A DNA stretch of 24,331 nt from a virus. Shown piece after piece: positions 1 through 6,045 of this stretch. The notes beneath the pieces were generated by a model. That model was not told where the DNA came from, ran no database searches, and saw only the letters and a program-made list of their open reading frames with translations. Each line of letters opens with the position of its first letter. Within the stretch, counting starts at the first letter, position 1. The DNA lies in IMG/VR virus record IMGVR_UViG_3300043499_000052, positions 1-24,331 of that record. One strand, 5' to 3'. The position numbers were made by a program, and so were the translations under genes.

Positions 1-980
1 CAACGCCTACCCAGCTTTTCGGCTGCCATCAATGTGAGCCCGTGGATGCCAGCCCGCGGGTCCACCACCACCTCGTCCTTATTGGACAGAACCTCGAGAA
101 TTTTGATGAACATCGATAGCGGCCGGCGGCCGTCGGTGTAGGTGCTGATGTCATCGCGGACGCGGTGATAATCGCTCGTCAGATCGAGCTTGACCGCTGC
201 GTCCGCGAACAGCACCAGCGGCCAACAGTGCGACTGTCCCACCGGCATAGCCTCTGCGGTGTTGTGGATGAATTGCAGCGTCCAGCGGTATTGCTTGTCC
301 ACTCTGGACATAACCCTGGCCATGTCGTCAACCTCAGTCGCAGCCGCGAACAGGTCCACGTACTGAGCCAGCCAGAACATGTCCGGCCCAACTTCCCGGG
401 GTATGTCCACATAGGCTAGTGACGGCTGCGTGTCCCGCAGGATGGCCACGAACGGGTCCTCACTGGCGTGGCCGCAGTAGAGCCGATGGTCACCGAGTAC
501 CCATATCTGTCCAGGCTGGACGGACAGCGAGGTCACGTCACGACTGACCCGCTGCGCTACCTCTGCCATCGTTTCGGACGCTCGCAGGTCAGCAATGCGC
601 CGGTAAATCGCGGACACGCTGACCTTTTCGCGGTTCATCCCGTCTTCCACCACGGCGGGATAGTCGGCAAACGCTCGCGCGGTGGTCCGCAGCTGTTTGG
701 GTAACGCGGCATGCTCGTCCGACAACCCCGGCGCATGCGTGGCCGGTCCCAACAGCTCACCTAGGCGACGGACCACCGCCACGTGTGTGCGCTCAGCCTC
801 CACCACCTCCTCTTTGAGTTGTCGCAACCGGTGACGCGCACCCACCAACAGCGCGGACAACTCTGCGAGGGTGTCGGGGTCCGTGATCCCCTGAATCTGG
901 TCACGTAGCCCGACAGCCCACCGTCTGATTTCAAACGCCTTTGCCTCTGTGAGGTCCAGGCGCGCGACATCGGTTGACAC
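1..980 (-). CDS. DNA methylase-like protein with degenerate catalytic motifs (partial, C-terminus beyond window)
   Basis: Open from a GTG at 980 to the window edge (326 codons visible). A TAG lies two codons upstream in frame, so GTG is the start, 10 bp after the stop of the SSB-like gene, with a GGGGTAGAGG ribosome site. Residues 1-75 are charged and helical. Residues 95-130 (KQLRTTARAFADYP, then EKVSVSAIYRRI) resemble the helical DNA-binding part of ParB/methylase-type proteins. Residues 160-200 follow the N6/N4 DNA methylase pattern LGDHRLYCGHAS, then YVDIPRE where DPPY is expected. Residues 303-325 (VVVDPRAGIHGLTLMAAEK) match the DPFxGSGTT SAM-binding block with most key residues changed. 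I infer a methylase-derived protein that probably no longer methylates and may be kept as a DNA-binding or replication factor. Homology is fairly clear, function is not. Confidence 0.72.
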   Translation of the reverse strand, partial: MSTDVARLDLTEAKAFEIRRWAVGLRDQIQGITDPDTLAELSALLVGARHRLRQLKEEVVEAERTHVAVVRRLGELLGPATHAPGLSDEHAALPKQLRTTARAFADYPAVVEDGMNREKVSVSAIYRRIADLRASETMAEVAQRVSRDVTSLSVQPGQIWVLGDHRLYCGHASEDPFVAILRDTQPSLAYVDIPREVGPDMFWLAQYVDLFAAATEVDDMARVMSRVDKQYRWTLQFIHNTAEAMPVGQSHCWPLVLFADAAVKLDLTSDYHRVRDDISTYTDGRRPLSMFIKILEVLSNKDEVVVDPRAGIHGLTLMAAEKLGRR

Positions 981-990
981 CCTCTACCCC

Positions 991-1848
991 CTAGAACGGG
1001 ATGCCATCCTCAGCCGGTACCGGCTGAGTAGGCGGTTGCGCGGGCTGAGCGGGTCCCTGAGCGCCTTGCGGGGGTTGCTGGTACCCCAAACCACTAGCGC
1101 CGTTGGGGTAGGTCTGGACGTGTTGCTGGTTCGGGGGTCCAGCTGGACCAGCGGGCATCGGTGGAGGGGGTGGCGCTTGCTGCCCGTAGCTCTCCACCGC
1201 CGGACCCGTGGTCATGTTCGCTCCACCGGGGACCAGTCCAGCGTCCGCGTACTGGACCGCGTTGGGTTGCTGCTGCGGTAGCGGCTGCCCGTACCCGGGT
1301 TGCGTCCCTTGTGGATACTGGCCGGCTGGTGGCTGCCATTGTGGCGCGGGGTTCACCGGCGCCTGCCCGCCTGGACTAGCGGCCATCTTCCGTGATTCCT
1401 CGTGGAAGTTGTTGACCGCGCCAGCCACGTGACGTTCCAGTAGTCCAGGGTTCTGTGCCTGCCAGTGCGATGCCACCTGAGCGTCATAGTCCCCGTACCG
1501 GTCGAACACCACGGACTTACCGTCCGGCACTACGCGGGCCAACAGCACAAACCCCTGTGGATACGCGCTGAGTTGCGAGAGCATCTTCTGGCCGAACACC
1601 AATCGATCCTCATACGCCTGGCCAGCGAACTGTCCCGTTAGGACAATGAGTGTCCCGCGGGCTGCGGGCTTTGCGCCAAAGCTCTGCGTCTGGACCACGG
1701 GGTGGTAACCACCCTGAATCCAGATCACCGTCTGGTTGTGGAGGTTGTCCCACGAAAACGACTGGACAGCCTCAGGCTGGTTCCATGCCGGTGCCGGCGG
1801 TGTGTAGCCACCTTGCTGCGGTGGCCATTGCTGCGGTTGCGGTTGCAT
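991..1848 (-). CDS. putative single-stranded DNA-binding protein (SSB-like, SSB-type acidic tip)
   Basis: 285 aa from ATG 1848, preceded by AGAGAGGGACGAGGT. An in-frame ATG at 1899 would add 17 residues but overlaps the previous gene and lacks a comparable ribosome site. Residues about 25-145 form the only ordered-looking domain, with beta-rich stretches (TVIWIQGGYHPV, RGTLIVLTGQF, GFVLLARVV). The rest is a Pro/Gln/Gly-rich disordered linker of about 130 residues. The protein ends EDGIPF, nearly identical to the DDDIPF tip by which bacterial SSBs recruit partners. Linker plus tip is the classic SSB layout; the core is not a textbook OB fold that I can recognise, so this may be a divergent SSB. 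It is followed at 10 bp by the methylase-like gene, which fits a replication cassette. Confidence 0.62.
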   Translation of the reverse strand: MQPQPQQWPPQQGGYTPPAPAWNQPEAVQSFSWDNLHNQTVIWIQGGYHPVVQTQSFGAKPAARGTLIVLTGQFAGQAYEDRLVFGQKMLSQLSAYPQGFVLLARVVPDGKSVVFDRYGDYDAQVASHWQAQNPGLLERHVAGAVNNFHEESRKMAASPGGQAPVNPAPQWQPPAGQYPQGTQPGYGQPLPQQQPNAVQYADAGLVPGGANMTTGPAVESYGQQAPPPPPMPAGPAGPPNQQHVQTYPNGASGLGYQQPPQGAQGPAQPAQPPTQPVPAEDGIPF

Positions 1849-1861
1849 ACCTCGTCCCTCT

Positions 1862-1999
1862 CTAAAGCTCTCCGAATTCGTCCTCTGCGGTGGGGTCATC
1901 GTCTTCTGTTGGTTCGCGCCACAGGATGATGGCTCCCGTTATCAGCACAGCCGCAGCCACGATGACCCCACCGAGACAGACCGCAAGCGGTGTGCTCAC
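1862..1999 (-). CDS. small single-pass membrane protein (45 aa)
   Basis: GTG start at 1999, overlapping the TGA of the upstream Cys-rich gene (GTGA), with AAGG seven bases upstream. Residues 4-26 are an uninterrupted hydrophobic helix (LAVCLGGVIVAAAVLITGAI) followed by LWRE and a strongly acidic tail (EDDDPTAEDEFGEL). The layout implies one transmembrane segment, orientation not determinable. It lies two genes after the endolysin, so a role in lysis (holin-like or regulator) is possible, but one transmembrane segment and no further signature make that a guess. The stop lies 13 bp upstream of the SSB-like start. Confidence 0.6.
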   Translation of the reverse strand: MSTPLAVCLGGVIVAAAVLITGAIILWREPTEDDDPTAEDEFGEL

Positions 2000-2088
2000 T
2001 TGCTTACCTTGTGTTGACAGTCGCACCACGTCCCCTTAGGACAGTCGTGGTGGTCGCCTACGCGGCACGGTCCACATACGAACGTCAC
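1996..2088 (-). CDS. small Cys/His-rich putative zinc-binding protein (30 aa)
   Basis: GTG start at 2088 inside the end of the endolysin gene (GTGA overlap), stop overlapping the next start in the same way, so it is embedded in a chain of translational coupling. In 30 residues it has CxxC (CGPC), HHDC and CDCQH, that is five Cys and three His, enough for one or two zinc sites. Such mini-proteins (C..CR.GDH..C..G.WCDCQH) are familiar from actinophage early regions, as far as I recall. No function is assigned. The dense Cys/His spacing and the double overlap argue against a chance ORF. Confidence 0.62.
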   Translation of the reverse strand: MTFVCGPCRVGDHHDCPKGTWCDCQHKVSK

Positions 2089-2741
2089 CCGTCATCTCCT
2101 GGTCGGGGTCCGCTCTCGCGCCGGTTGGTCAGGTCCTCAACTTTCTGGCTGATGGCATCGACAGTCGCGAGCATCTTGGACTGGTTCTCCATCACTGCCA
2201 AGAGGTTGGCGTAGATCTCGCCGAACGTCCACAGTGTCGACTGTCCCTCTGGGACACCCCGCATTCCACGGCCATCGTATTGCCATGGAAACGCTTGCAT
2301 GTCCGCTTCGCTGTAAGCCATTCCGTCCATCCCCTCAGGTCGATACGCCTCTGCTGCTGTGTCATAACCGGTGCCGGTGGCATCGCTGTAACCGGTGTTT
2401 CCGTGCTTCCCGCTGATGTGTACGTGGTCCTCATGCGGGTCCGACCCGCTGTAGTTGCTGGCCGCGAATCCGTTGCTACGGCTGTAAATCTTGCGATTGA
2501 AGATCACGTATTCCAGGTCCGTGGTGTCCTCTAGACACCAGTCCTTTACCGCCTCCCCGCGCGCCGTGTCGCTGTACGTCATGACATCGATGGCGTGGAC
2601 GATGTCTCGCGCGTCGGGGTTATGGTCGGAATTCTTGGACTGGTGCGACTGGTCCCCAATGGACCAGATGGTGATTCCGGGGTACTCGGCTTTAACCGAA
2701 TCGGACCGGCTGTCCAGGTTCCCCGCGAGGCTCCAACTCAT
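2085..2741 (-). CDS. endolysin-like M15-type peptidase
   Basis: 218 aa, ATG 2741 with GGAGGACAGC upstream. Residues 1-110 match the actinophage/actinobacterial family that opens with MSW.LA and carries S-D-H-N-P-D, A-I-D and D-H-V-H-I-S motifs. Likely zinc ligands are H40, D52 and H108, with D105 as a probable catalytic acid. This is the D-Ala-D-Ala carboxypeptidase/L-Ala-D-Glu peptidase fold, which cuts peptidoglycan stem peptides. Residues about 165-205 (TFGEIYANLLAVMENQSKML, then VDAISQKVEDL) form a coiled coil that may oligomerise or replace a wall-binding domain. No signal peptide is seen. The unusual feature is position: it sits in the early operon after the nuclease, with the integrase between it and the tail genes. 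The enzyme family is fairly sure; a lysis role is inferred. Confidence 0.75.
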   Translation of the reverse strand: MSWSLAGNLDSRSDSVKAEYPGITIWSIGDQSHQSKNSDHNPDARDIVHAIDVMTYSDTARGEAVKDWCLEDTTDLEYVIFNRKIYSRSNGFAASNYSGSDPHEDHVHISGKHGNTGYSDATGTGYDTAAEAYRPEGMDGMAYSEADMQAFPWQYDGRGMRGVPEGQSTLWTFGEIYANLLAVMENQSKMLATVDAISQKVEDLTNRRESGPRPGDDG

Positions 2742-2756
2742 GCTGTCCTCCTGTCT

Positions 2757-2769
2757 GTCCCGTTAGGAC
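2757..2769. promoter_or_regulatory. intergenic copy of dispersed palindrome GTCC-N5-GGAC
   Basis: The sequence TGTCCCGTTAGGACA sits in the short gap between the nuclease stop and the endolysin start. An identical 15-mer lies at 1631-1645, and the close variant GTCCCCTTAGGAC at 2030-2042 and, inverted, at 18700-18712. It is one of about 22 GTCC-N5-GGAC copies in the window (see findings). Operator function is inferred. Confidence 0.5.
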
Positions 2770-2771
2770 AC

Positions 2772-3575
2772 TTACTTTTTGACCTCCCCTGGACAACCGA
2801 TGGTGAGATCTGTTGACCCCGGTAGGTAGTGGGAACACCACGGACACAACCGGTCCGGGGTGGCGCGCGCTTTCTCCGGCGGTAAGCCTCTGAGCCGGAC
2901 CAGCCGGTCAATAGCCTCATCAGCCACCGTCTGGTCAAACGGCGCGCGCCAGACGTAGACCCCCGATAGCTCGCCATCTACCGGCACCCACGCGAGAGCA
3001 ACGGTGCGCACGTCCTCACCGCGAGCTTTGAGCGCAGCGCCGTACAGCTGGACCTGTGTCAGGTATTGCGCGGATGGACCATCCCGCCGGATATGCGAGA
3101 TTTTCGATTTGAGTGAGGACTTCCAGTCGATAACCGTTCCAGTCCAACGGTCATAGAGGTCTGCCGTGCCAGGCGTCCCGCGGTACTCCACACTGGACTC
3201 CACGAGGAACCGTCCAGAGCCACCGTCAAGGCGAGTGAAGATCTCAGCCACCGCAGCGTGGAAACCGGACCCCACCAGCGCGCGCAGCGGGTCCCGTAGG
3301 TTCGCGTGCGCCGGTTGCTGTTGGACCTGCGCTGTAGTCCAGGCGGTGGACGTCGCGGGGTCGGAGCGCCGGAGCTTGTAAGCCAACCGCCTGTCACACG
3401 GGTGACCAGCCTCGCTACTGCCTAGGCTCACCTGAGTAGACCGCGCCGTGGTGAAGCTCCCTAGCGCAATCAGGGTGCGCAAGACATCGGCGAGCGCGTA
3501 TGCGTCTGGGTCCAGGGTTGGCGCCTTGACTGGTTGCGGTTGGGCCCACGCTTGCGCTGGTTCAGGTGTTGTCAT
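2772..3575 (-). CDS. Cas4/RecB-like PD-(D/E)XK nuclease with predicted Fe-S cluster
   Basis: 267 aa, ATG 3575 overlapping the preceding gene by 14 bp. The nuclease core is visible: H106, E126, GTADL with D139, then VIDWKSS with D150 and K152, and a QVQLY motif (Q174, Y178). One cysteine near the N-terminus (C60, in GHPCDRRLAYKL) and three near the C-terminus (C244, C247, C261) reproduce the four-cysteine 4Fe-4S arrangement of Cas4 and AddB nucleases. Phage enzymes of this type act on DNA ends in recombination or replication. No CRISPR genes are nearby, so this is a phage recombination/replication nuclease, not a CRISPR adaptation factor. The ~25-residue Ala/Pro-rich N-terminus is probably disordered. 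Confidence 0.82.
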   Translation of the reverse strand: MTTPEPAQAWAQPQPVKAPTLDPDAYALADVLRTLIALGSFTTARSTQVSLGSSEAGHPCDRRLAYKLRRSDPATSTAWTTAQVQQQPAHANLRDPLRALVGSGFHAAVAEIFTRLDGGSGRFLVESSVEYRGTPGTADLYDRWTGTVIDWKSSLKSKISHIRRDGPSAQYLTQVQLYGAALKARGEDVRTVALAWVPVDGELSGVYVWRAPFDQTVADEAIDRLVRLRGLPPEKARATPDRLCPWCSHYLPGSTDLTIGCPGEVKK

Positions 3576-4452
3576 GGCGGTATTCCTTGGTTACCAGCCC
3601 GTTGACGTACTTCCCCCGCGCATGCGCTGGACGCCAAAACGTACCAACGTCGCGGCCAAACAACGGTCTGTCCTCTGTGTACGTTGCATAGTTACCGCGG
3701 ACCATATGCAACGCGGTGGTGTTGTCGCCGGATCTTTTCGACCCACCGACGCTCGCCGGTCGGTCAAGTCCAGGGATGTCGATAACGTGATGCTCATACC
3801 GCCACGGGTGCCGGTGGCGCTTCCGTGGGTCCCCTCGTGTCACCGGACGCGTCGATACGTTGCGACAGTGCATAAGCGCTAGCGTGTCCAGCGTCCAGCC
3901 CGTAAAGATCTCTGCTGTTTTCTCTAGCGAACCAGCGGGCCACCATTTCTGACCTTGCGCATCCATCACAATGGTTTGCCACACCGCTATGCCAGTGCGG
4001 TCATACCCCACCCCTATCGAAATTCGGGGACTCACAACGAATCCCCGACTGCTATCGATAAACACGGTGCCTATCAGGACACCGACCACATTGGAGGGAG
4101 GGTTGGCTTCCGGACCAACCTTGAACCGACTCATCCCGCTACTGAATTCAGATACGGGGATGTCCTGAAAGCAGCTTGCGACCCGTTCGGTTGCGCCTGG
4201 ACGCGCGTCAGGCGCTACTACCTTGTGATGCTCAATCCACATGAGACTGTACGGAGGACGTACGGCAATCGCGGGGTCACGGTCTGGCACCCACCCATAG
4301 GTAACAACTTTCATCGCACCGGCTATGCCGCGAGCGTTAGCAACCTCCGCCAGAGGTGTTCGCTCGGTAATCATGTTGCCGTTAGCGTCCGGCCCCACAA
4401 CGTCAACGCCGTTGACGATTCGCCGGTACAGGAACCTTTCCCCGTCACCCAT
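3562..4452 (-). CDS. conserved phage protein of unknown function
   Basis: 296 aa, ATG 4452 overlapping the previous gene by 8 bp (ATGGGTGA). No enzyme signature is recognised. The middle is beta-rich (VVGVLIGTVFIDSSRGF). The C-terminal third carries HMVRGNYATYTEDRPLFG, then VGTFWRPAHARG, a pattern I recall from other actinophage proteins of unknown role. A basic stretch (RGDPRKRHRHPWRYEHH) precedes it and could contact nucleic acid. Its position between the small recombination-associated gene and the Cas4-like nuclease suggests a DNA-metabolism job. That is context only. Confidence 0.6.
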   Translation of the reverse strand: MGDGERFLYRRIVNGVDVVGPDANGNMITERTPLAEVANARGIAGAMKVVTYGWVPDRDPAIAVRPPYSLMWIEHHKVVAPDARPGATERVASCFQDIPVSEFSSGMSRFKVGPEANPPSNVVGVLIGTVFIDSSRGFVVSPRISIGVGYDRTGIAVWQTIVMDAQGQKWWPAGSLEKTAEIFTGWTLDTLALMHCRNVSTRPVTRGDPRKRHRHPWRYEHHVIDIPGLDRPASVGGSKRSGDNTTALHMVRGNYATYTEDRPLFGRDVGTFWRPAHARGKYVNGLVTKEYRHDNT

Positions 4453-4792
4453 CGTCCCGCGCTCCCCGGTGCTTCCCCACCAGCGTGAGGGACGTCGCGG
4501 TGTTGTCCTTTCTGTACTGTGCGAACAGCGCCGGACGCTCAGCGGTAAACCGCGCGATGTCGATACCGCGCCTGACAGCCACGGTGAGCTTCACCCGTGG
4601 TTCGTGGTCCACCAGTCCAAACACCACGTTGTTGTCCCGCAGGAACGCAATCAGGGTGTCTCGCGCCTTGTCCGCTTGCTTGGCGTGGTACTTCACCCGT
4701 TCGCGTTCCACGGTGTAGACCCGTAGCGCTTCCACCATGTCCGGCGGTAGCTCTACCTCTGCCATGTCCTCGTATTCCTCGTCCGCATCCAT
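4445..4792 (-). CDS. small hypothetical protein, possibly recombination-associated
   Basis: 115 aa, ATG 4792 with an AGGGAGTATCCACA initiation region shared with other genes here. The N-terminus is acidic (MDADEEYEDMAEVELP), the middle is a helix (LRVYTVERERVKYHAKQADK), and the C-terminal half (RRGIDIARFTAERPALFAQY followed by a Lys-rich Ser/Thr tail) resembles small proteins encoded beside phage exonuclease/recombinase genes. No catalytic residues are evident. The co-transcribed Cas4-like nuclease two genes downstream supports a recombination context, but function is not established. Confidence 0.6.
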   Translation of the reverse strand: MDADEEYEDMAEVELPPDMVEALRVYTVERERVKYHAKQADKARDTLIAFLRDNNVVFGLVDHEPRVKLTVAVRRGIDIARFTAERPALFAQYRKDNTATSLTLVGKHRGARDDG

Positions 4793-4804
4793 TGTGGATA
4801 CTCC

Positions 4805-5116
4805 CTATGCCGCGGGCTCGCCTTTCGACAAGCGTCCATATGAGGCTGCCGCCCGGTTTACGTCCACATCGGACATCACGTACGGCTGGTCCAGGGACTC
4901 AAGTCCTGGTATCACGGGCTGTACCCAGTCGGGCCGCGCGTGCTGAGCGATGTAGCGGTCAATCTCGGACTGGCTGATGTAGACGCGCCAACCTCGTTTG
5001 TTGTAGCGGATCTCTCTGTCCCGCAATGCGCGTTCCAGTGTGGACATTGAAATGCTTAGCGCCTGGCATGCCTCGGTTCGTGAGTACCAACGCTCACCGC
5101 CGATCGGCTTAGGCAT
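4805..5116 (-). CDS. excisionase-type helix-turn-helix protein
   Basis: 103 aa, ATG 5116 with CTAGGGGGTTCAC upstream. Residues 9-58 fit the MerR/excisionase HTH_17 pattern: WYSRTEACQALSISMSTLER, a basic wing (REIRYNKRGWRVYIS) and a terminal helix (EIDRYIAQHA). The C-terminal 40 residues are unlike the family and could mediate contacts. It is the first gene of the leftward early operon. Two roles fit: recombination directionality factor for the nearby integrase, or early-operon regulator. Serine-integrase directionality factors are diverse, so the Xis-like fold alone does not prove excision. It is also a candidate to bind the dispersed palindromes, which is speculation. Confidence 0.72.
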   Translation of the reverse strand: MPKPIGGERWYSRTEACQALSISMSTLERALRDREIRYNKRGWRVYISQSEIDRYIAQHARPDWVQPVIPGLESLDQPYVMSDVDVNRAAASYGRLSKGEPAA

Positions 5117-5352
5117 GTGAACCCCCTAGCTCGGTGGGCTGTTGTGGGGGAAGTCCACCGCTACCGGCACCGAGGGTCAACCACCGATTAACTACCGTCG
5201 ACAAAGGACAATGACGGAACTACTGGCGAGTAAGGAAATGACAGCGGTGTAGTTCAGAGAGTGGATTTTGGCTCAACCGCTTGGTTTCCAAGGGGAGCGT
5301 TCAAGATTCGATCCATTAAGGATGATCAGGAATGTAGCGTTAATGCTATAGC

Positions 5353-5387
5353 GCAAACACTCTAGTGTATTTGCTAAGACGAATGAA
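5353..5387 (-). promoter_or_regulatory. candidate early-operon promoter overlapped by an imperfect palindrome
   Basis: On the minus strand TTCATT (5382-5387) lies 17 bp upstream of TAGAGT (5359-5364), a reasonable actinobacterial -10 with a weak -35. The -10 is embedded in an imperfect inverted repeat at 5353-5374 (GCAA-ACACT-CT-AGTGT-AT-TTGC), a natural place for a repressor. The transcript would have a leader of about 235 nt before the HTH gene at 5116. On the plus strand TTAATG and TAGTGT are also 17 bp apart, but no gene follows closely there. Confidence 0.38.
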
Positions 5388-5421
5388 GATCGCGTGAGAA
5401 TCCCTAGGGAGACAACGAAAA

Positions 5422-5452
5422 GGGGAGCGTTACCCCCGTGGCAACGCTCCCC
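5422..5452 (-). terminator. intrinsic terminator of the lipoprotein gene
   Basis: A perfect 10-bp stem, GGGGAGCGTT and AACGCTCCCC, with an 11-nt loop. It is followed on the minus strand by TTTTCGTTG and starts 20 bp after the lipoprotein stop, the classic rho-independent layout. It separates lipoprotein transcription from the early operon. Confidence 0.75.
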
Positions 5453-5472
5453 CTAGCTTCCGTCGTGGTCCG

Positions 5473-5757
5473 TCAGGCGGGCTCAGACGGGTCCCACCGG
5501 TCCACGCCATCGGTCCCGCAGTGAGCACCCTTGCGCCACGCCTCACTCAGCCGCGCAGTGAGGTCCGCGAACGTCCCCACGGTCGGACGTCCCTCGCCTT
5601 GCGCGGTTGAGTATTCGATCATGTCCGCGCGGATATCCCTCAGGTCTGCCTTGATCGCTAGGCATTCCTCACGCTCGCTCTGGCACGCGGTCATACCCAA
5701 CAGCGCGCTAGCGGCCAACACAGCGGCCACAGCGGCGCGCCTGACGGTTCGTTTCAT
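5473..5757 (-). CDS. small secreted lipoprotein, candidate lysogenic-conversion/exclusion factor
   Basis: 94 aa, ATG 5757 with GCGAGGAACCGCAACC upstream. Residues 1-25 are a type II signal peptide: basic start MKRTVRRAA, hydrophobic core, and lipobox GMTAC with C25 as the predicted lipidated residue. The mature ~70 residues are hydrophilic with two more Cys (C32, C80) that might form a disulphide. It is monocistronic, with its own promoter (5796-5823) and terminator (5422-5452), between the early operon and the integrase unit. That is typical of genes expressed from a prophage, such as surface lipoproteins that block superinfection. No family was recognised; the exclusion role is inference from location and localisation. 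Confidence 0.72.
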   Translation of the reverse strand: MKRTVRRAAVAAVLAASALLGMTACQSEREECLAIKADLRDIRADMIEYSTAQGEGRPTVGTFADLTARLSEAWRKGAHCGTDGVDRWDPSEPA

Positions 5758-5795
5758 GGTTGCGGTTCCTCGCGGTGCGGTGGGTGGAACCCACG

Positions 5796-5823
5796 AGGCT
5801 ACCGACGCGAGCGGCTAGGTCAA
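5796..5823 (-). promoter_or_regulatory. promoter of the lipoprotein gene
   Basis: On the minus strand TTGACC (5818-5823) and TAGCCT (5796-5801) are separated by 16 bp, a good housekeeping-type promoter about 40 bp upstream of the lipoprotein start. No other convincing start point lies between it and the ATG. Confidence 0.55.
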
Positions 5824-5845
5824 AGCGGACATACGGAACGGGAGC

Positions 5846-6006
5846 GACTTCCGTCACCCCCGTTGACTTCCGTCACCCCGACCGGTCATGATCTCGCTGT
5901 CGCGCTGCCCACACGGTGTGGGTAACGCGGTGGATACACCGTCTGACCTGCGTAATCCCTCACATGTGTTTACCTCTGCGCACCGTTCGGCGCGGGGAGG
6001 TATACC
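5846..6006. promoter_or_regulatory. integrase-side control region: two 15-bp direct repeats and several palindromes
   Basis: GACTTCCGTCACCCC occurs at 5846-5860 and 5865-5879 (19-bp period). Then come palindromes CCCACAC-G-GTGTGGG (5908-5922), CGGTG-GATA-CACCG (5928-5941), CACATGTG (5961-5968) and GGTATACC (5999-6006). The last overlaps a -10-like TATACC upstream of the plus-strand unit, with no good -35 at 17 bp. The cluster lies between divergent lysogeny-type genes and suits operator sites, or an attP whose half-sites are imperfect inverted repeats. Function is inferred. Confidence 0.42.
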
Positions 6007-6045
6007 CTAGGACTCGCACCACCCACCAGGACGAGAGGCAACACC

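Larger units (their letters stand above)
5117..5472. other. non-coding control region between lipoprotein and early operon
   Basis: 356 bp with no convincing gene, visibly more AT-rich than the flanks. It holds the lipoprotein terminator (5422-5452), an imperfect palindrome with an overlapping minus-strand promoter (5353-5387), a third copy of the terminator arm (AGGGGAGCGTT at 5291-5301) and a near-match to the dispersed palindrome (GTCGACAAAGGAC around 5199). This is where early-operon regulation, and possibly attP, would be expected. No core site can be assigned from sequence alone. Confidence 0.55.

Noticed and set aside
2772-3575. Cas4-like gene as a sign of a CRISPR system
   Set aside because: No repeats-spacer array and no cas1/cas2 or effector gene; Cas4-like Fe-S nucleases are common alone in phage recombination modules.
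5243-5325. tRNA-like stretch (GTGTAGTTCAG, later TTCAAGATTCGATCC)
   Set aside because: No consistent cloverleaf: the D-stem has no partner, the anticodon loop lacks U33 in any register, and the T-loop cannot be placed with G53-C61. Possibly a coincidence or an att remnant.
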